A DNA stretch of 26,286 nt from Chara braunii (taxonomy: Eukaryota > Streptophyta > Charophyceae > Charales > Characeae). The notes beneath the pieces were generated by a model. It saw only the letters and a list, made by a program, of their open reading frames with translations. It was not told where the DNA came from and ran no database searches. Both the position numbers and the translations under genes were made by a program. The stretch is taken from assembly GCA_003427395.1 (NCBI GenBank), contig BFEA01000071.1, forward strand, positions 2,531,276-2,557,561, in the 5' to 3' direction. Positions 8,595-17,435 of the stretch are shown here, piece by piece (the first letter of the stretch is position 1; every line of letters starts with the position of its first letter).

Positions 8595-9918
8595 AGTGGT
8601 CTAGGAATGTTGGGCCCTTGCTTCGGCTCGGAACCTTCTCTCCTCCCATGGTAGCAAAACCTGAAACGCTACAGGAATCCTACGTGTGTCCCGTCGTGTT
8701 TGCCTCCTATCGCCATCAGCTAGGCAGATCACTATCTGCACTAGTGCCCTCACTGGGGCCAACCACAACATATGTCTGACCGAGTCGTAAAATAAAATTA
8801 AATAATAAATATTCGACAAGTTAACCAGGCTACCGATCAAGTAATGTAAACATCATTTACACAAACTAAACCAATGATCTATCCTACTTTGATCAGTTCT
8901 CTCACAGTAGCAACGAACCAGAACGAGCTAAGGTAGACTACTACAGTTCTAGTCAAAGGCGGTATGTTAGGTGTTAGCAGTCTGTCACCTCAACTAATCA
9001 AAATAAAAATACATCACTTGCACAAATGTACGTAGAAATGGGGATAAGCTTGTTTGTGTACGAGCACCAATTGGAACTTTCCCTCCCTTGTATCCAACGA
9101 TCCTGGCTGCAGCATCAAGCAGCAGTGCCTGACGTGTGCACAGCGGCCCACCCCAGCACTACCCGTTATTTATCCTGGCGTGCAACAAGCCTTATATCCG
9201 ACCGATCTGGCTTATCAAGAGGCACCCCCGACGTCCTCAGGAATGATTTTATCATCGCAGACAAGACGACAATCACATCTGTGCAAGTGATTAAATCAGA
9301 TCCCGTTAGAAATAGGTTATAAACGGTTTAGTAAACGTCTTGCATAGCACTGGTCAGTCCATGTTCCCTCTACAGCGCAGCAAGAGCTTAAAGGGCAAAG
9401 CATCAAAGCATGCGTGCTCTCCTCCCATGGGTTGGCATGGTGACCGTGATCCGTGCTTCGACCAGGGCCCTTCAGAGGCACCGCCCTCTCCTTCCAGATG
9501 CACCGCCAAGAATAATGTCAACTCTTAAGGTAGAGCGCCCACGACTCCTGAACCAGAAGAGGACACTCAAATTGGACTCACTTCCTCACGGTAAGAAGAG
9601 ATTGAGGTAAGGGAACAACATACCTAAACATAGCTGCCCCCAACCACAAATTTCTCACCACTTGAGCCGACATGCATTTCGATGACCGATCATAGCCTCG
9701 GTACCACACACAATGCAATGGAGTGCCACCTCAACCAAAATGCAATGTCGGCATGCTCTCATCATCCCATATGCATCCGTTGTCGTCACAACCTTCCTGC
9801 CAGCCTCCCCTCTACCCAGGAGTGGCAATTAATGCCCGCACCAATGTATCCTCACTGCGTAGAAGCTTCGTCGGCGCACCAAGTAACAATGTCGCCAGCG
9901 CCGATAACAACGATCTCA
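8595..9918 (-). other. Chromovirus 5' leader (no gene seen)
   Basis: About 1.3 kb lies between the primer-binding site and the gag start. Short frames here (for example 9026-9322 and 9682-10152 on the plus strand) show no domain and run against the direction of the element. The length is generous for a leader, so part of it may be a later insertion or an extended packaging region. I see no repeat in it that occurs elsewhere in the window. Confidence 0.5.
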
Positions 9919-9936
9919 AACCAGCTCCGATACCAA
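9919..9936 (-). other. Primer-binding site for initiator tRNA-Met
   Basis: The minus strand reads TGGTATCGGAGCTGGTTT starting three bases inside the LTR end. Plant initiator tRNA-Met primer sites read TGGTATCAGAGCCAGG, so this copy differs by one substitution in the first eleven bases. It lies exactly where first-strand synthesis would start and defines the LTR edge at 9939. Confidence 0.75.
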
Positions 9937-9938
9937 AT

Positions 9939-10119
9939 TGCTAGGAATATGAGCAAGAGTGATAGACAGAAACCCAAGTTGCAAAATCACGAAGTAGTCT
10001 ACAAAGAACTCAATCGCCAATGTCGACACTCCTGGTCACATCAACATTGTATCCAATGTCGCTCCCACTGTCTGGTGCTCACGGCCCAGCCTAGTGTACT
10101 CAACCTATCTAGCCTATCT
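9939..10119 (-). repeat. Truncated 5' LTR remnant
   Basis: It starts TGCTAGGAATATGAGCAAGA, matching the other LTR at 2129, and stays aligned to CCTATCTAGCCTATCT. There the match stops and sequence of the roughly 290-bp repeat begins in mid-unit. Only about 180 of the expected 1100 bases remain, the part next to the primer-binding site. The two LTRs differ by substitutions and an indel, so the insertion is not recent. Confidence 0.75.
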
Positions 10120-10540
10120 GCAGGAGATAAATATGTGAAGGGTAGGATATAGTATGACATGCAAAGGGCATGGGAGAGGTATATGACAAACTTCGCAGAA
10201 TTCTAAATACTTACCGCCATAACAGACTACTCTAGAATGGCACATGAGGTCAATTAGTGTTTGGTTTGCATAAGATTTTGAGCCCAGCATCAGCTATTGC
10301 CTATGATAAGTGGCCACCCCTACAGACCGGACAGGATCGGTAAGGGGAGGGTGGAGAGAAAGGGATAGAAGGCGGAGTTCTATAGGAGTGTGGTGTAGGG
10401 GGAAGTGGAGTGAAAAGGGCAGGAGATAAATATGTGAAGGGTAGGATAGAGTATGACATGCAAAGGGCAGGGGAGAGGTATATGACGAACTTCGCAGAAT
10501 TCTAAATACTCACCGCCAGAACAGACTACTCCATACTTAG

Positions 10541-10722
10541 TTTTTGTAACAGGAGGCAGAGTAAAGGGGAAGGTATGCTCCTGTGCATTTCACTTGAGAT
10601 TTTCATACTCCTGTTCATTTCGCTTTAGATCTTCAGCTTATACTTAGTTTTTGTGTCTGTCGTTCGTCTTCATACTCCTGTTCATTTCATATCGGATCTT
10701 CAACTTATACTTTGTTTGTCCT
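10541..10722 (+). repeat. Tandem repeat, period about 65 bp, 2-3 copies
   Basis: CATACTCCTGTTCATTTC occurs at about 10604 and 10672, with a diverged copy (TATGCTCCTGTGCATTTC) at about 10574. Each is followed by GATCTTCA-like sequence and then TATACTTAGTTTTTGT-like sequence. The array ends where the MITE at 10725 begins. Confidence 0.7.
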
Positions 10723-10724
10723 CT

Positions 10725-10880
10725 TAAACCACCAGTACTTCCTAAAGTCGTGCCCATTAACAAGCCACGATTTTGGGAAATGTACGGGCCACTACAGGAG
10801 CGCCCAAATTCATCCGACTAGAAACGCTTCTACTCGATTTTTTTCCACGACCTATAGCTGGGCCAAGTGCTGGTGGTTTA
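10725..10880. mobile_element. Stowaway-like MITE, 156 bp, TA-flanked
   Basis: The terminal inverted repeats are AACCACCAGTACTT at the left and, reverse-complemented, AACCACCAGCACTT at the right. They are bounded by TA on both sides, the target duplication of Tc1/mariner elements. The 156-bp length, absence of coding sequence and TA flanks fit a MITE. Its left 42 bases match, in inverted orientation, 15147-15188 at about 83 percent identity. Confidence 0.7.
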
Positions 10881-11319
10881 GCGATGCTCATTTGTATGTA
10901 TTTGCTAGTAGCACATAAGGGGAGGGTGGACGGAAAGGGATAGACGGCGGAGTTCTATAGGAGCGTGGGGTAGGGGGAAGTGGAGTGCAAAGGTCAGGAG
11001 ATAAATATGTGAAGGGTAGGATAGAGTATGACATGCAAAGGGCCGGGGAGAGGTATATGACAAACTTCACAAAATTCTAAACACTCACCACCATAACAAA
11101 CTACTCTAGAATGGCACATGAGGTCAGTTAGTGTTTGGGTTGCATAAGATTTTGAGTCCAGTAGCAGCTATTGCCTATGATTAGTGGCCACCCCTACAGA
11201 CCGGACAGGACCGATTCGGGTGTGGACTGTGAAAGCACCGCATCCAATTTTTGCAGTTGCAGTTGCTACATCCAATGGCGTGGCGCAGACAGATGTCACA
11301 AACTACGTGGTCCTACATG

Positions 11320-12219
11320 CTAGGAACACGAAGGCACGTCGACCGCAACTATAGACGCATTGTCGTACCAGCCCCTGTCTAGAAATTGGACATGACATGC
11401 AGGGTGTCGCACATGAGTACAGTACTGATTGTCGTTGTATGTATGAAAGCAGAAACTCGCATGGACTATCCCTTCATAATCCTCACGGCACAAGGCATGC
11501 AAACCACATGCTAGTTGAATCTCCGGCCGGTCATCACAAAGTGGCATGGAGCATCTTTCTTGGGTTTCCTCAGTATTTATTCCTTCTCTATGGGCAGATG
11601 ACATGGAGGATCGGTCCAGAGCAAGGGTGTTCAGCTGATGCAGGGTTTGGTCCGTAGCAGCTCGCCTTGGTGGTGATAAACTATCAGTACATCGCTCTGC
11701 AGGTGGTTCATATGGAAGCCTATTTCCTCCTCGGGCTGCTGTGTCTGTCATTCGTCTGGCAAGGAAGAGGGAGATCCGTCTGCGGTTGTCGTAGGTGTAT
11801 GACCAACACCGCATGTGGGGCATGTTAGGAGAGGATGTGGCGGATGATGGACCCGGGGATAGTCCACGCATTAAAGACATACTTTCTGTGAAAGCTTCTT
11901 GGAAACATTGATGACACATGGCATGTTGTTGACATGTCATCTGTATGGAAGCATTGGAAGGCTGACATGTGCAGTAATTTGAGCATGGCAGATCAAGGCC
12001 ACAACGGCATGCTGAGCAAGTAATCAGGGGGTGGAGGGGATGAGCACAAGACAAGGGATCACAGTTTTCGTGGGAGAGGTTGGCAGTGGCCATCCCTTCA
12101 TAGTCTTTGGAGCAGAGGCTATGTCGTGTACATGCCAACCGGACTGTACCTGTGCGACGACACAATGGGAGGGCACAACCACCATCCCTGGAGAGGTCCC
12201 TTCGCTGTTTGAGGTAGAA
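11320..12219 (-). CDS. Cys/His-rich protein with three RING-like motifs (gene or recent gene relic)
   Basis: A 300-codon frame on the minus strand is open from just below a stop at 12220-12222 to a stop at its low end. It has three related Cys/His motifs. Motif A (about 12090-12177) is C-x4-C-x9-C-x2-H-x2-C-x2-D and reads CALPLC then LACTRHSLCSKDYEGM. Motif C (about 11460-11553) has the same spacing: CSMPLC then LACGLHALCREDYEGI. Motif B (about 11904-11985) is C-x-C-x10-C-x2-H-x2-C-x2-C and reads CTCQ then CQQHAMCHQC. After motif A come C-x4-C and CSAC, which would complete a RING-type cross-brace. RING folds bind two zincs and often serve in ubiquitin transfer, but no family member is recognised. 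No ATG precedes motif A in frame. A frame with an ATG at 12311 overlaps it one frame away, so a frameshift near 12185-12220 or an unseen intron may join them. Confidence 0.55.
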   Translation of the reverse strand, partial: FYLKQRRDLSRDGGCALPLCRRTGTVRLACTRHSLCSKDYEGMATANLSHENCDPLSCAHPLHPLITCSACRCGLDLPCSNYCTCQPSNASIQMTCQQHAMCHQCFQEAFTESMSLMRGLSPGPSSATSSPNMPHMRCWSYTYDNRRRISLFLARRMTDTAARGGNRLPYEPPAERCTDSLSPPRRAATDQTLHQLNTLALDRSSMSSAHREGINTEETQERCSMPLCDDRPEIQLACGLHALCREDYEGIVHASFCFHTYNDNQYCTHVRHPACHVQFLDRGWYDNASIVAVDVPSCS

Positions 12220-12599
12220 TCAGTCGGATTGCTCTCCAGGGGGTCCAGTGCTTGCGTGTGTGTGTGTGTGCATTTTCTTTTCTTTGAAAGGTCGGCCGTG
12301 GGATGAATCATTTATTCTGTTCATCTGGTTTCAATCACGCTAGCACTTTTCAAACTGCATCTCGCTTCAAATCTTGGATGAATCTGACAGCAATCATGTC
12401 CCGAGCGTTGCTGAAAAGTCCTGGTGGGAGTATGCCATCACGGTGCCACTGAAAGACACAACTGCCAGTTCCCGAGATCCGAGGGCGTCGAGGAGGACAA
12501 AACGGCCTGACCATCTGACAATGCTTTGAACTTAGGGCTTCGCTCCATCACTCACGACATGTGCAAAACGAGAATGAATCTTCTGCCAGAAATGGAGAG

Positions 12600-12715
12600 A
12601 TACATCGGCATATTTTCTCTCTTTTGTGCATTTGGTTAAGTAGTGGAGAGAGGCCCTTTTTTCTTTTCTTTTTTTCTTTTCTTTTTTTTTTTTTCTTTTT
12701 TGAACAAATGCTGCA
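12600..12715. repeat. T-rich low-complexity tract
   Basis: Positions 12656-12703 are almost pure T with scattered C (units such as TTTTC). Translated on the minus strand this gives Lys-rich runs that are not evidence of a gene. The stretch 12300-12880 otherwise shows no gene. It follows a (GT)n run at 12257-12270. Confidence 0.8.
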
Positions 12716-12895
12716 GTCTATTCGTGGGGAGCAGCACGTGCTGGGAACCGGGCCCAGCGTCCCATATCGAATTATACAGATCATTGAGAAAATTTGAGGT
12801 CTTTTGAGTGGAGTGAGGCCCTAAGATTGTTTTTTTAGGAAACTTTTTCTTTCTTTTGCACACACACAATGGCCAGTTACTGAGAGCAGAGAGCA

Positions 12896-13011
12896 CCCTC
12901 ATCATCACTATATCTTCCCTGAACACTGGCTCACATTCATTTGAGAACACAGACGAGTGGACATTGTATCCTCGAAGTGACCTTTCAGGCTGAATACAGT
13001 CATGACGAGGG
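12896..13011. repeat. Foldback element 1 (paired inverted arms)
   Basis: The left arm (12896-12924) reads CCCTCATCATCACTATATCT then TCCCTGAA. The right arm (12983-13011) reads TTTCAGGCTGAATACAGTCA then TGACGAGGG. They are imperfect inverted copies around a spacer of about 58 bases. Left flanks of this copy and of element 2 both carry GAGCAGAGAGCACCCTCATC, so the whole block looks duplicated in tandem. Confidence 0.75.
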
Positions 13012-13077
13012 ACTGTGTTCGACTTCTTTTTTCTCTCATTTTTGTTTTACAACGGTCCCATTCCCGAGCAGAGAGCA

Positions 13078-13218
13078 CCCTCATCATGACTGTATCCGGC
13101 CTGAAAAACAACTTGTGTACGTTCGAGGACACTACACCCCGTCTTCGAGTTCATGAACGTCAGTGTTCTCAAACGTACACATAAGATCTTTTTCAGGCCG
13201 GATACAGTCATGATGAGG
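13078..13218. repeat. Foldback element 2 with 30-bp perfect inverted arms
   Basis: CCTCATCATGACTGTATCCG then GCCTGAAAAA (13079-13108) is the exact reverse complement of 13189-13218. Pairing continues inward with mismatches: GTGTACGTTCGAGGACACT on the left against GTGTACGTTTGAGAACACT on the reversed right side. This gives arms of about 55 bases around a loop of about 28. A transcript would fold into a long hairpin. Confidence 0.9.
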
Positions 13219-13484
13219 CCTCCTGGTGGTGGTGTTGAGGAAGGTTCTCGAGCCTATTCGAGGACACAACACAAGGGTCAGTTCCCGCTAACATTCATCA
13301 GGCCTCAAAGTTGGGTTATGTATATTCGCGCGAGTTCTGTACTTTGGAGGGCCGTTGTTGCAATTTCTTTCCAGAGCCTCGGCGCGGTGGCAAAAAAAAA
13401 TTGTGCGCGGCTGTTTGGAATTTCTTAGGGGCAGGGGCCAGGGGAAGTAACATCCCCCACCGTTTTCTTTTTTTGGGGGGGGAC

Positions 13485-13529
13485 CCCTATTTTTCACCCT
13501 GCGGCGTCCCTATTTTTCACCCTGCGGCG
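13485..13529 (+). repeat. Tandem duplication of a 22-bp unit
   Basis: CCCTATTTTTCACCCTGCGG then CG occurs at 13485-13506 and 13508-13529. It is followed by a CpG-rich stretch (CGCATGCCGTGCGCGCGCCA). No gene is evident between 13219 and 13600. Confidence 0.8.
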
Positions 13530-13599
13530 CATGCCGTGCGCGCGCCACGTGCACAATGCGAAGTGTAGCGCCTGCGCGCAGGTGATGTGCTGCAACTAT

Positions 13600-13690
13600 G
13601 ACCAGAACCAAGGTTCGAATCCCTCCTCTACTGCCAGCACAATATGAGGTCCACCATAGCGATAAGCTCCATCTTCCTCCGAGTGTGACA
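13600..13690 (+). repeat. Dispersed repeat with a perfect Pol III B box (copy 1)
   Basis: GGTTCGAATCC at 13612-13622 is a consensus B box. CCAGAACCAA comes just before it and CTACTGCCAGCA after it. The reverse complement of 19420-19505 carries the same order (CCAGAACCAA, CGAATCCCTC, CTCCCAGCA, then an AGAGG and CC-CCATGGC stretch). No A box is seen at the right distance, so it is a tRNA-derived fragment or a chance B box inside a repeat. From 13690 to 14600 I find no gene; the sequence is Pro/Ala codon-like, CA-rich and has small internal duplications. Confidence 0.45.
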
Positions 13691-14850
13691 GATCCTGGTT
13701 ATGGCAGACTACTAGGGGCCCAGCCCCGATGTTAAAAGGACAACACAGGCAGCTATGTCCTCTACGCTTCAGGCCGTCATGCCTCACTCTGCCCTGAAGC
13801 CTTCTTGATGTACCACTACCCCACTTGGGGCCTTCCAGATGCTGCGCCTACCAAGGAGATGAAGATGGTGTCCACCATGGCCAGGTAAATACCTCTGGCC
13901 GCTCTCCTCTCTGTTCCCTTTCTTCCTCCTCCTACCAGGCGCTGTCCACCATAGCCAAGGTGGAAGCCCTGGCGTTCCTCCCCCAATGCTGCACACTAGC
14001 ACCCTACCACCAGGCGCTCCAGCAGCGTGACACCCAAACTTGCATGCAGCAAATGAGGAAGAGCAAAACGCGCATCCTGGAGATATAGCAGCCAACCAGC
14101 CTCTTGGGCGGTGACTTCCAGACCGCGCGGCCTCTACGCAACCGGTACCTCCTCCCTTTCGGAGGGAAACATCATTGCAGACCTGATATTTACTGCTACA
14201 GGCCCTAGACTCTACCTACCGGACCACTACCCCTAAAGGTACTAACTTTTTGTCTTCTTCTGCTCGGCCTACCGCTACTCGAGTACTACCGGTACCTTCC
14301 TACTGCTACTTGAGTGTGCCCTGGGCCACCCCTTCGGCCACTTGAATGTTTTTCTCTGCTGCAACCCTCAAAGTCACCGCCACAGGTAAGTACCAGCCCC
14401 GAGGGCCTCACAAGCACACAAGTACCCTGGCCGGTCACACACACACTCAAGCACTCAGGCACTCAGCAAAACTCACGGAAACCAACAAGCGTGCACACAC
14501 ACGGACTTAGAAATCTCAGCAGAAGGCGGGAATCTCAGCTAGTCAGTCATTCCAGTGGCAAAAGTGAGAAATCAGCAGTTTTCTCAGTCTGCGATTTTGC
14601 GGGTTGTTAAACCTTCCAAAAACAAAAAAAAAAAGGATGGGGGAAGTTGGGGAGGGGTTTTTTGTCCCGAAGAATTTCCCTGCTCCCCAGAATAGACCGG
14701 AGCAGGGACATAAAAGTCTATTTAAAGGGGGGGGGGGGGGCTGAAGGAAGGTGTGGTTCATATGAAGCCATTCTATACAGCACATACTTTTTTCTGCGTA
14801 TTGGTTGGAACTCTTCTGGAAAATATTGAGGTCACGGACCCACATGGCTG

Positions 14851-14903
14851 CAGTCTTCCCCGAATAGTGTGCACGGCCATTATTCCTGTATCTGGCCTGA
14901 AAA
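14851..14903 (-). repeat. Single foldback arm (reverse orientation)
   Basis: Read on the minus strand it carries TTTCAGGCCAGATACAGGAA, then a diverged block, then ATTCGGGGAAGACTGCAG. That is the same order as the arms at 13.0-13.2 kb and 17.4-18.1 kb. No partner arm lies close by, and it sits within a TIR-like segment ending at 15188. A run of 14 G at 14727-14740 lies just to the left. Confidence 0.65.
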
Positions 14904-14930
14904 TTGCTCCAAATACATATATAATTACCA

Positions 14931-15028
14931 TACCTTCTATTTGAGGGCCAGTGGCAGGCTGGCCCAGCTTGGCAGCCAATACCTTCTATTCGAGGGCCAG
15001 CGGCAGGCTGGCCCAGCTTGGCAGCCAA
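14931..15028 (+). repeat. Two tandem copies of a 49-bp unit
   Basis: The unit starts TACCTTCTATT and ends CAGCTTGGCAGCCAA. It occurs at 14931-14979 and 14980-15028 with only two or three differences. Frames across it show duplicated GWPSL-type peptides as a by-product. Confidence 0.9.
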
Positions 15029-15146
15029 GGAACGCGCAGCAGGACCCCACACACTCGTGTAAAACACGTACGCAGGAGTCAGGACTACACAGCGCCTTTC
15101 CTCCTCTTTTGTGTTTTTCCATCCCCTGTTCGTTCATCATTGCCGC

Positions 15147-15188
15147 GGCTTGTTAACTGCCGCGACTTTTGGAGGTACTGGTGATTTA
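15147..15188 (-). mobile_element. TIR arm related to the 10725-10880 MITE
   Basis: Read on the minus strand it starts TAAATCACCAGTACCTCCAA and ends TTAACAAGCC. It matches the left end of the 10725 MITE with seven differences in 42 bases. A candidate other end is TTAAACCTTCC at 14607, but it lacks the ACCAGTAC core, so the element is either truncated or a single end. Confidence 0.55.
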
Positions 15189-15254
15189 ACTGCACCCCAG
15201 TGCAGCCCTTGAAGCCAGAATCAGGCCCTTCACCAGAGCAGCCAGAATCAAAGG

Positions 15255-16070
15255 GTGATGGCCTTGGGGTATCATAATACAACTGACAGGGCCCAAGTAA
15301 CTCAGAATTATTGCATTCCATCAGGATTCAAAAGCAGGAAGGAGTATCGACAGTTATATGGTGTACCATTCGACCGCAAGGACGGGCAGGGTATCAGGCC
15401 CTTTTTTGTTTTTGGAAATGGTGGCCTTTTTGTTTGTTTTCAGGAGAGATGGTGGCCCTTTTTTCTTCCATGCTTTTGAGGAGGAGGAGGGGAGTGGGTT
15501 GTTGTTGGTAGTTGTCAGGGGGTAGGAGGAGGGGGTGTAAGATTTGGGGTGAAAATTCCAGGTGCTTTTCGCTTGTCTAACATGGGACTCTGTATGATGC
15601 AGTGGGCAAGCAATGACTCAGAATTACTTCATTCCATCAGGATTCGAAAGCAGGAATGTGTATCGACAGTTATATGGGTGTACCATTCGGGCTGGGTATC
15701 AGGCCCCTTTTTTTGACAAAAAAACTGGCGACGGCCTTGAGATTTCATCATTAAACTGACCGGCCCCAAGTAATTCAGAATGATTGTATTCTGGTCATCT
15801 GATTGTGTCCGGAATCTGGATTCAAACTTTGGTATGTATTTCAACAGTTCATGGGTGTACCAACAGGCCCTGTTTTTGAAAATGGTGGCCTTTTTTGTGT
15901 GTTTTCAGGAGAGATGGTGGCCCTTTTTCTTCTATGTTTTTGAGGAGGAGGGGAGTGGGTTGTTGTTGGTAGTTGTCAAGGGGTAGGAGGGGTGTAAGAT
16001 TTGGGGTGGAAATTTCAGGTGCAGTGGGCAAGCAATGACATGGGACTCTGTATGATGCAGTGGGCAAGCA
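15255..16070 (+). repeat. Complex tandem array of 200-300 bp units
   Basis: A block with CAAGTAACTCAGAATTATTG, CATTCCATCAGGATTC, CAGTTATATG and TGTACCATTCG recurs at about 15290-15375, 15610-15700 and (diverged) 15765-15860. A second block with TTTTCAGGAGAGATGGTGGC, GAGTGGGTTGTTGTTGGTAG and GGTGTAAGATTTGGGGTG recurs at about 15437-15555 and 15902-16012. It is followed by GCAGTGGGCAAGCAATGA. The order A-B-A-A'-B points to duplication and partial loss. I see no coding constraint. Confidence 0.8.
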
Positions 16071-16113
16071 ATGACAGCCCACCGGTAGGCTGTAGCTGTC
16101 ATTATTGCACTGC
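16057..16113 (+). repeat. Imperfect hairpin
   Basis: GCAGTGGGCAAGCAATGACA then GC (16057-16078) pairs with GCTGTCATTATTGCACTGC (16095-16113) apart from a three-base bulge and one or two mismatches. The loop is short (16 bases). A related GATGCAGTGGGTGTGCAATG follows at about 16129-16149. The sequence from 16150 to 16575 has one open plus-strand frame (16313-16660) without recognised features. Confidence 0.6.
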
Positions 16114-16576
16114 CTCTACAAGCAGCATGATGCAGTGGGTGTGCAATGATACAGCCAGGGGGGGGCTATTGCTTAGTGGGTGTTACAGCATTTGAATTGA
16201 AGAGGCAACCACCCACAGCTGAGCCACCCTGCTTGCGAGTGTATTTGACACCTATCAGCGTTCACAGCCGTTGATCTAGTCGCATGATGATCTGCAGCCC
16301 AGACACTCGTCTTTGGTGCAGAAGAGAGAGGTGAGGTTGGCGAGGGGGGAAGTTAGACAATGGTGTGCACACTCAAAGGTTCCGCGCATGTATAGCCCAG
16401 GCATGAGGACTTGGCCGCACAACAAGCCCTCCCTGGCAGTCATAGACTTGAGGCACTGGGCTCAGCTTTCCGACGAGAGCCTCCAAACTTTCGAATGCAC
16501 ACATTTATATAATTTGATGGGCCTCCAGACGTCTGTGGGTTACAATCTGGGCTCCTGGGATTCCGAGGCGGACGTT

Positions 16577-16980
16577 CCCCCACTAATACCACCATTTCCT
16601 GAGAGCGATAAGCCTGTGCTGTGGAGGGCAACCGTTCTTGGTACCAGTAGTGGATACTGACAGAGGCCTCCTCCTACGCAGTGGTGGATAAACAGATTTG
16701 TCAAGTCCCCCCACTAAAACCACCCTTGCCTCAGAAGGATGAGCCATGCGCTGAAAGGGCCAACCTTTCTCCGCACTGGTACTGGAGACCGACAGAGGCC
16801 TCCTAGGCAGTTTTCGGCAACCGGATCATCGTTTCCAACCGTAGATTATGCCCTTGCCTGAGAAGGATAAGCCTGCACTGCAAAGGCCAACCTTTCTCGG
16901 TACCAGTACTGGAGACCGACAGAGGCCTCCTTCTAGGTAGTCGTAGATAACCGGATTCATTGTTTCCAACCATATATTGC
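16577..16980 (+). repeat. Three tandem copies of a roughly 130-140 bp unit
   Basis: Copies start near 16577, 16707 and 16848. Shared landmarks are CCACTAA-ACCACC (copies 1 and 2), CTGAGAAGGATAAGCC, GGCCAACCTTTCTC, CAGTACTGGAGACCGACAGA and GGCCTCCT. GATAACCGGATTCATTGTTT-like ends appear in copies 2 and 3. Copies 2 and 3 are closest to each other. Between 16981 and 17430 nothing further is recognised. Confidence 0.85.
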
Positions 16981-17435
16981 AAGGATCGGTGTTCAGAAAC
17001 AACGAATCAGAAACAAAGAGACTGGGAATGTGGGAAAGTACGACCTTCGGTATATTAATTTTTATTGTGCTGCTATGTTCTAAACTTCCATTCACATGTC
17101 TGTATTAGGTGTCTTGGAAAGCATGGTGAAATGAAAAACAGATCAGCTGTGATCATTTGCCAGACGTAAATCCAAAAGGTAAATCTATCTAATTCATAGT
17201 ATTTGTACGGCAGCACCCAGTAAGGTCCTACTTGCACAGGTCATGAAAGATTACTGGCCGACGATCTTGTTACCTACGACAGCATCTCTTACTCCGTGCA
17301 AGTGGGACCTCACCCACAATGAGAGGGTTTCCAACTCCCCTGTCCTCAGGGTATTATATTATATCTACCTTTCTGTGTTTGCGTGTGTGTGTGTTTCTTT
17401 TTCTTTCTGCAATGCAAACTTTGTGGCCACCGGTC

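Larger units (their letters stand above)
2129..10119 (-). mobile_element. Ty3/gypsy chromovirus LTR retrotransposon, near full length, inactive
   Basis: On the minus strand the order is truncated 5' LTR (9939-10119), tRNA-iMet primer-binding site, leader, gag, protease, RT, RNase H, integrase, chromodomain, polypurine tract and 3' LTR (2129-3240). This is the chromovirus order, with integrase after RNase H and a C-terminal chromodomain. The inside ends of both LTRs agree: TG at 2129 matches TG at 9939. Each domain is readable, but in changing frames with many stops. The left end lies inside a LINE fragment. The right end is broken inside the LTR, so there is no matching target duplication. 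Confidence 0.88.
10120..11210. repeat. Three copies of a roughly 290-bp repeat (about 10120-10338, 10339-10540, 10917-11210)
   Basis: The unit starts AGGGGAGGGTGG, passes through CAGGAGATAAATATGTGAAG and CATGCAAAGGGC, and ends ACCCCTACAGACCGGACAGG. Copy 3 is complete. Copy 1 lacks its first 85 or so bases, where the Ty3 LTR abuts it. Copy 2 stops after ACAGACTACTC. Copies 2 and 3 are separated by a different tandem repeat and a MITE. No coding potential is seen. It may be part of a non-autonomous element. Confidence 0.85.

Noticed and set aside
9682-10152. 156-codon plus-strand frame
   Set aside because: It spans the leader, primer-binding site and LTR of the chromovirus in antisense.
12548-12797. 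Lys-rich minus-strand and Phe-rich plus-strand frames
   Set aside because: They come from the T/C-rich low-complexity tract at 12656-12703.
12908-13428. Frames sharing a FRPDTVMMR-type peptide
   Set aside because: The shared peptide is a translation of the foldback-arm DNA repeat and occurs on both strands.
16313-16660. 115-codon plus-strand frame
   Set aside because: It starts at a non-ATG codon and its C-terminal part runs into the 130-bp tandem repeat. No family is recognised.
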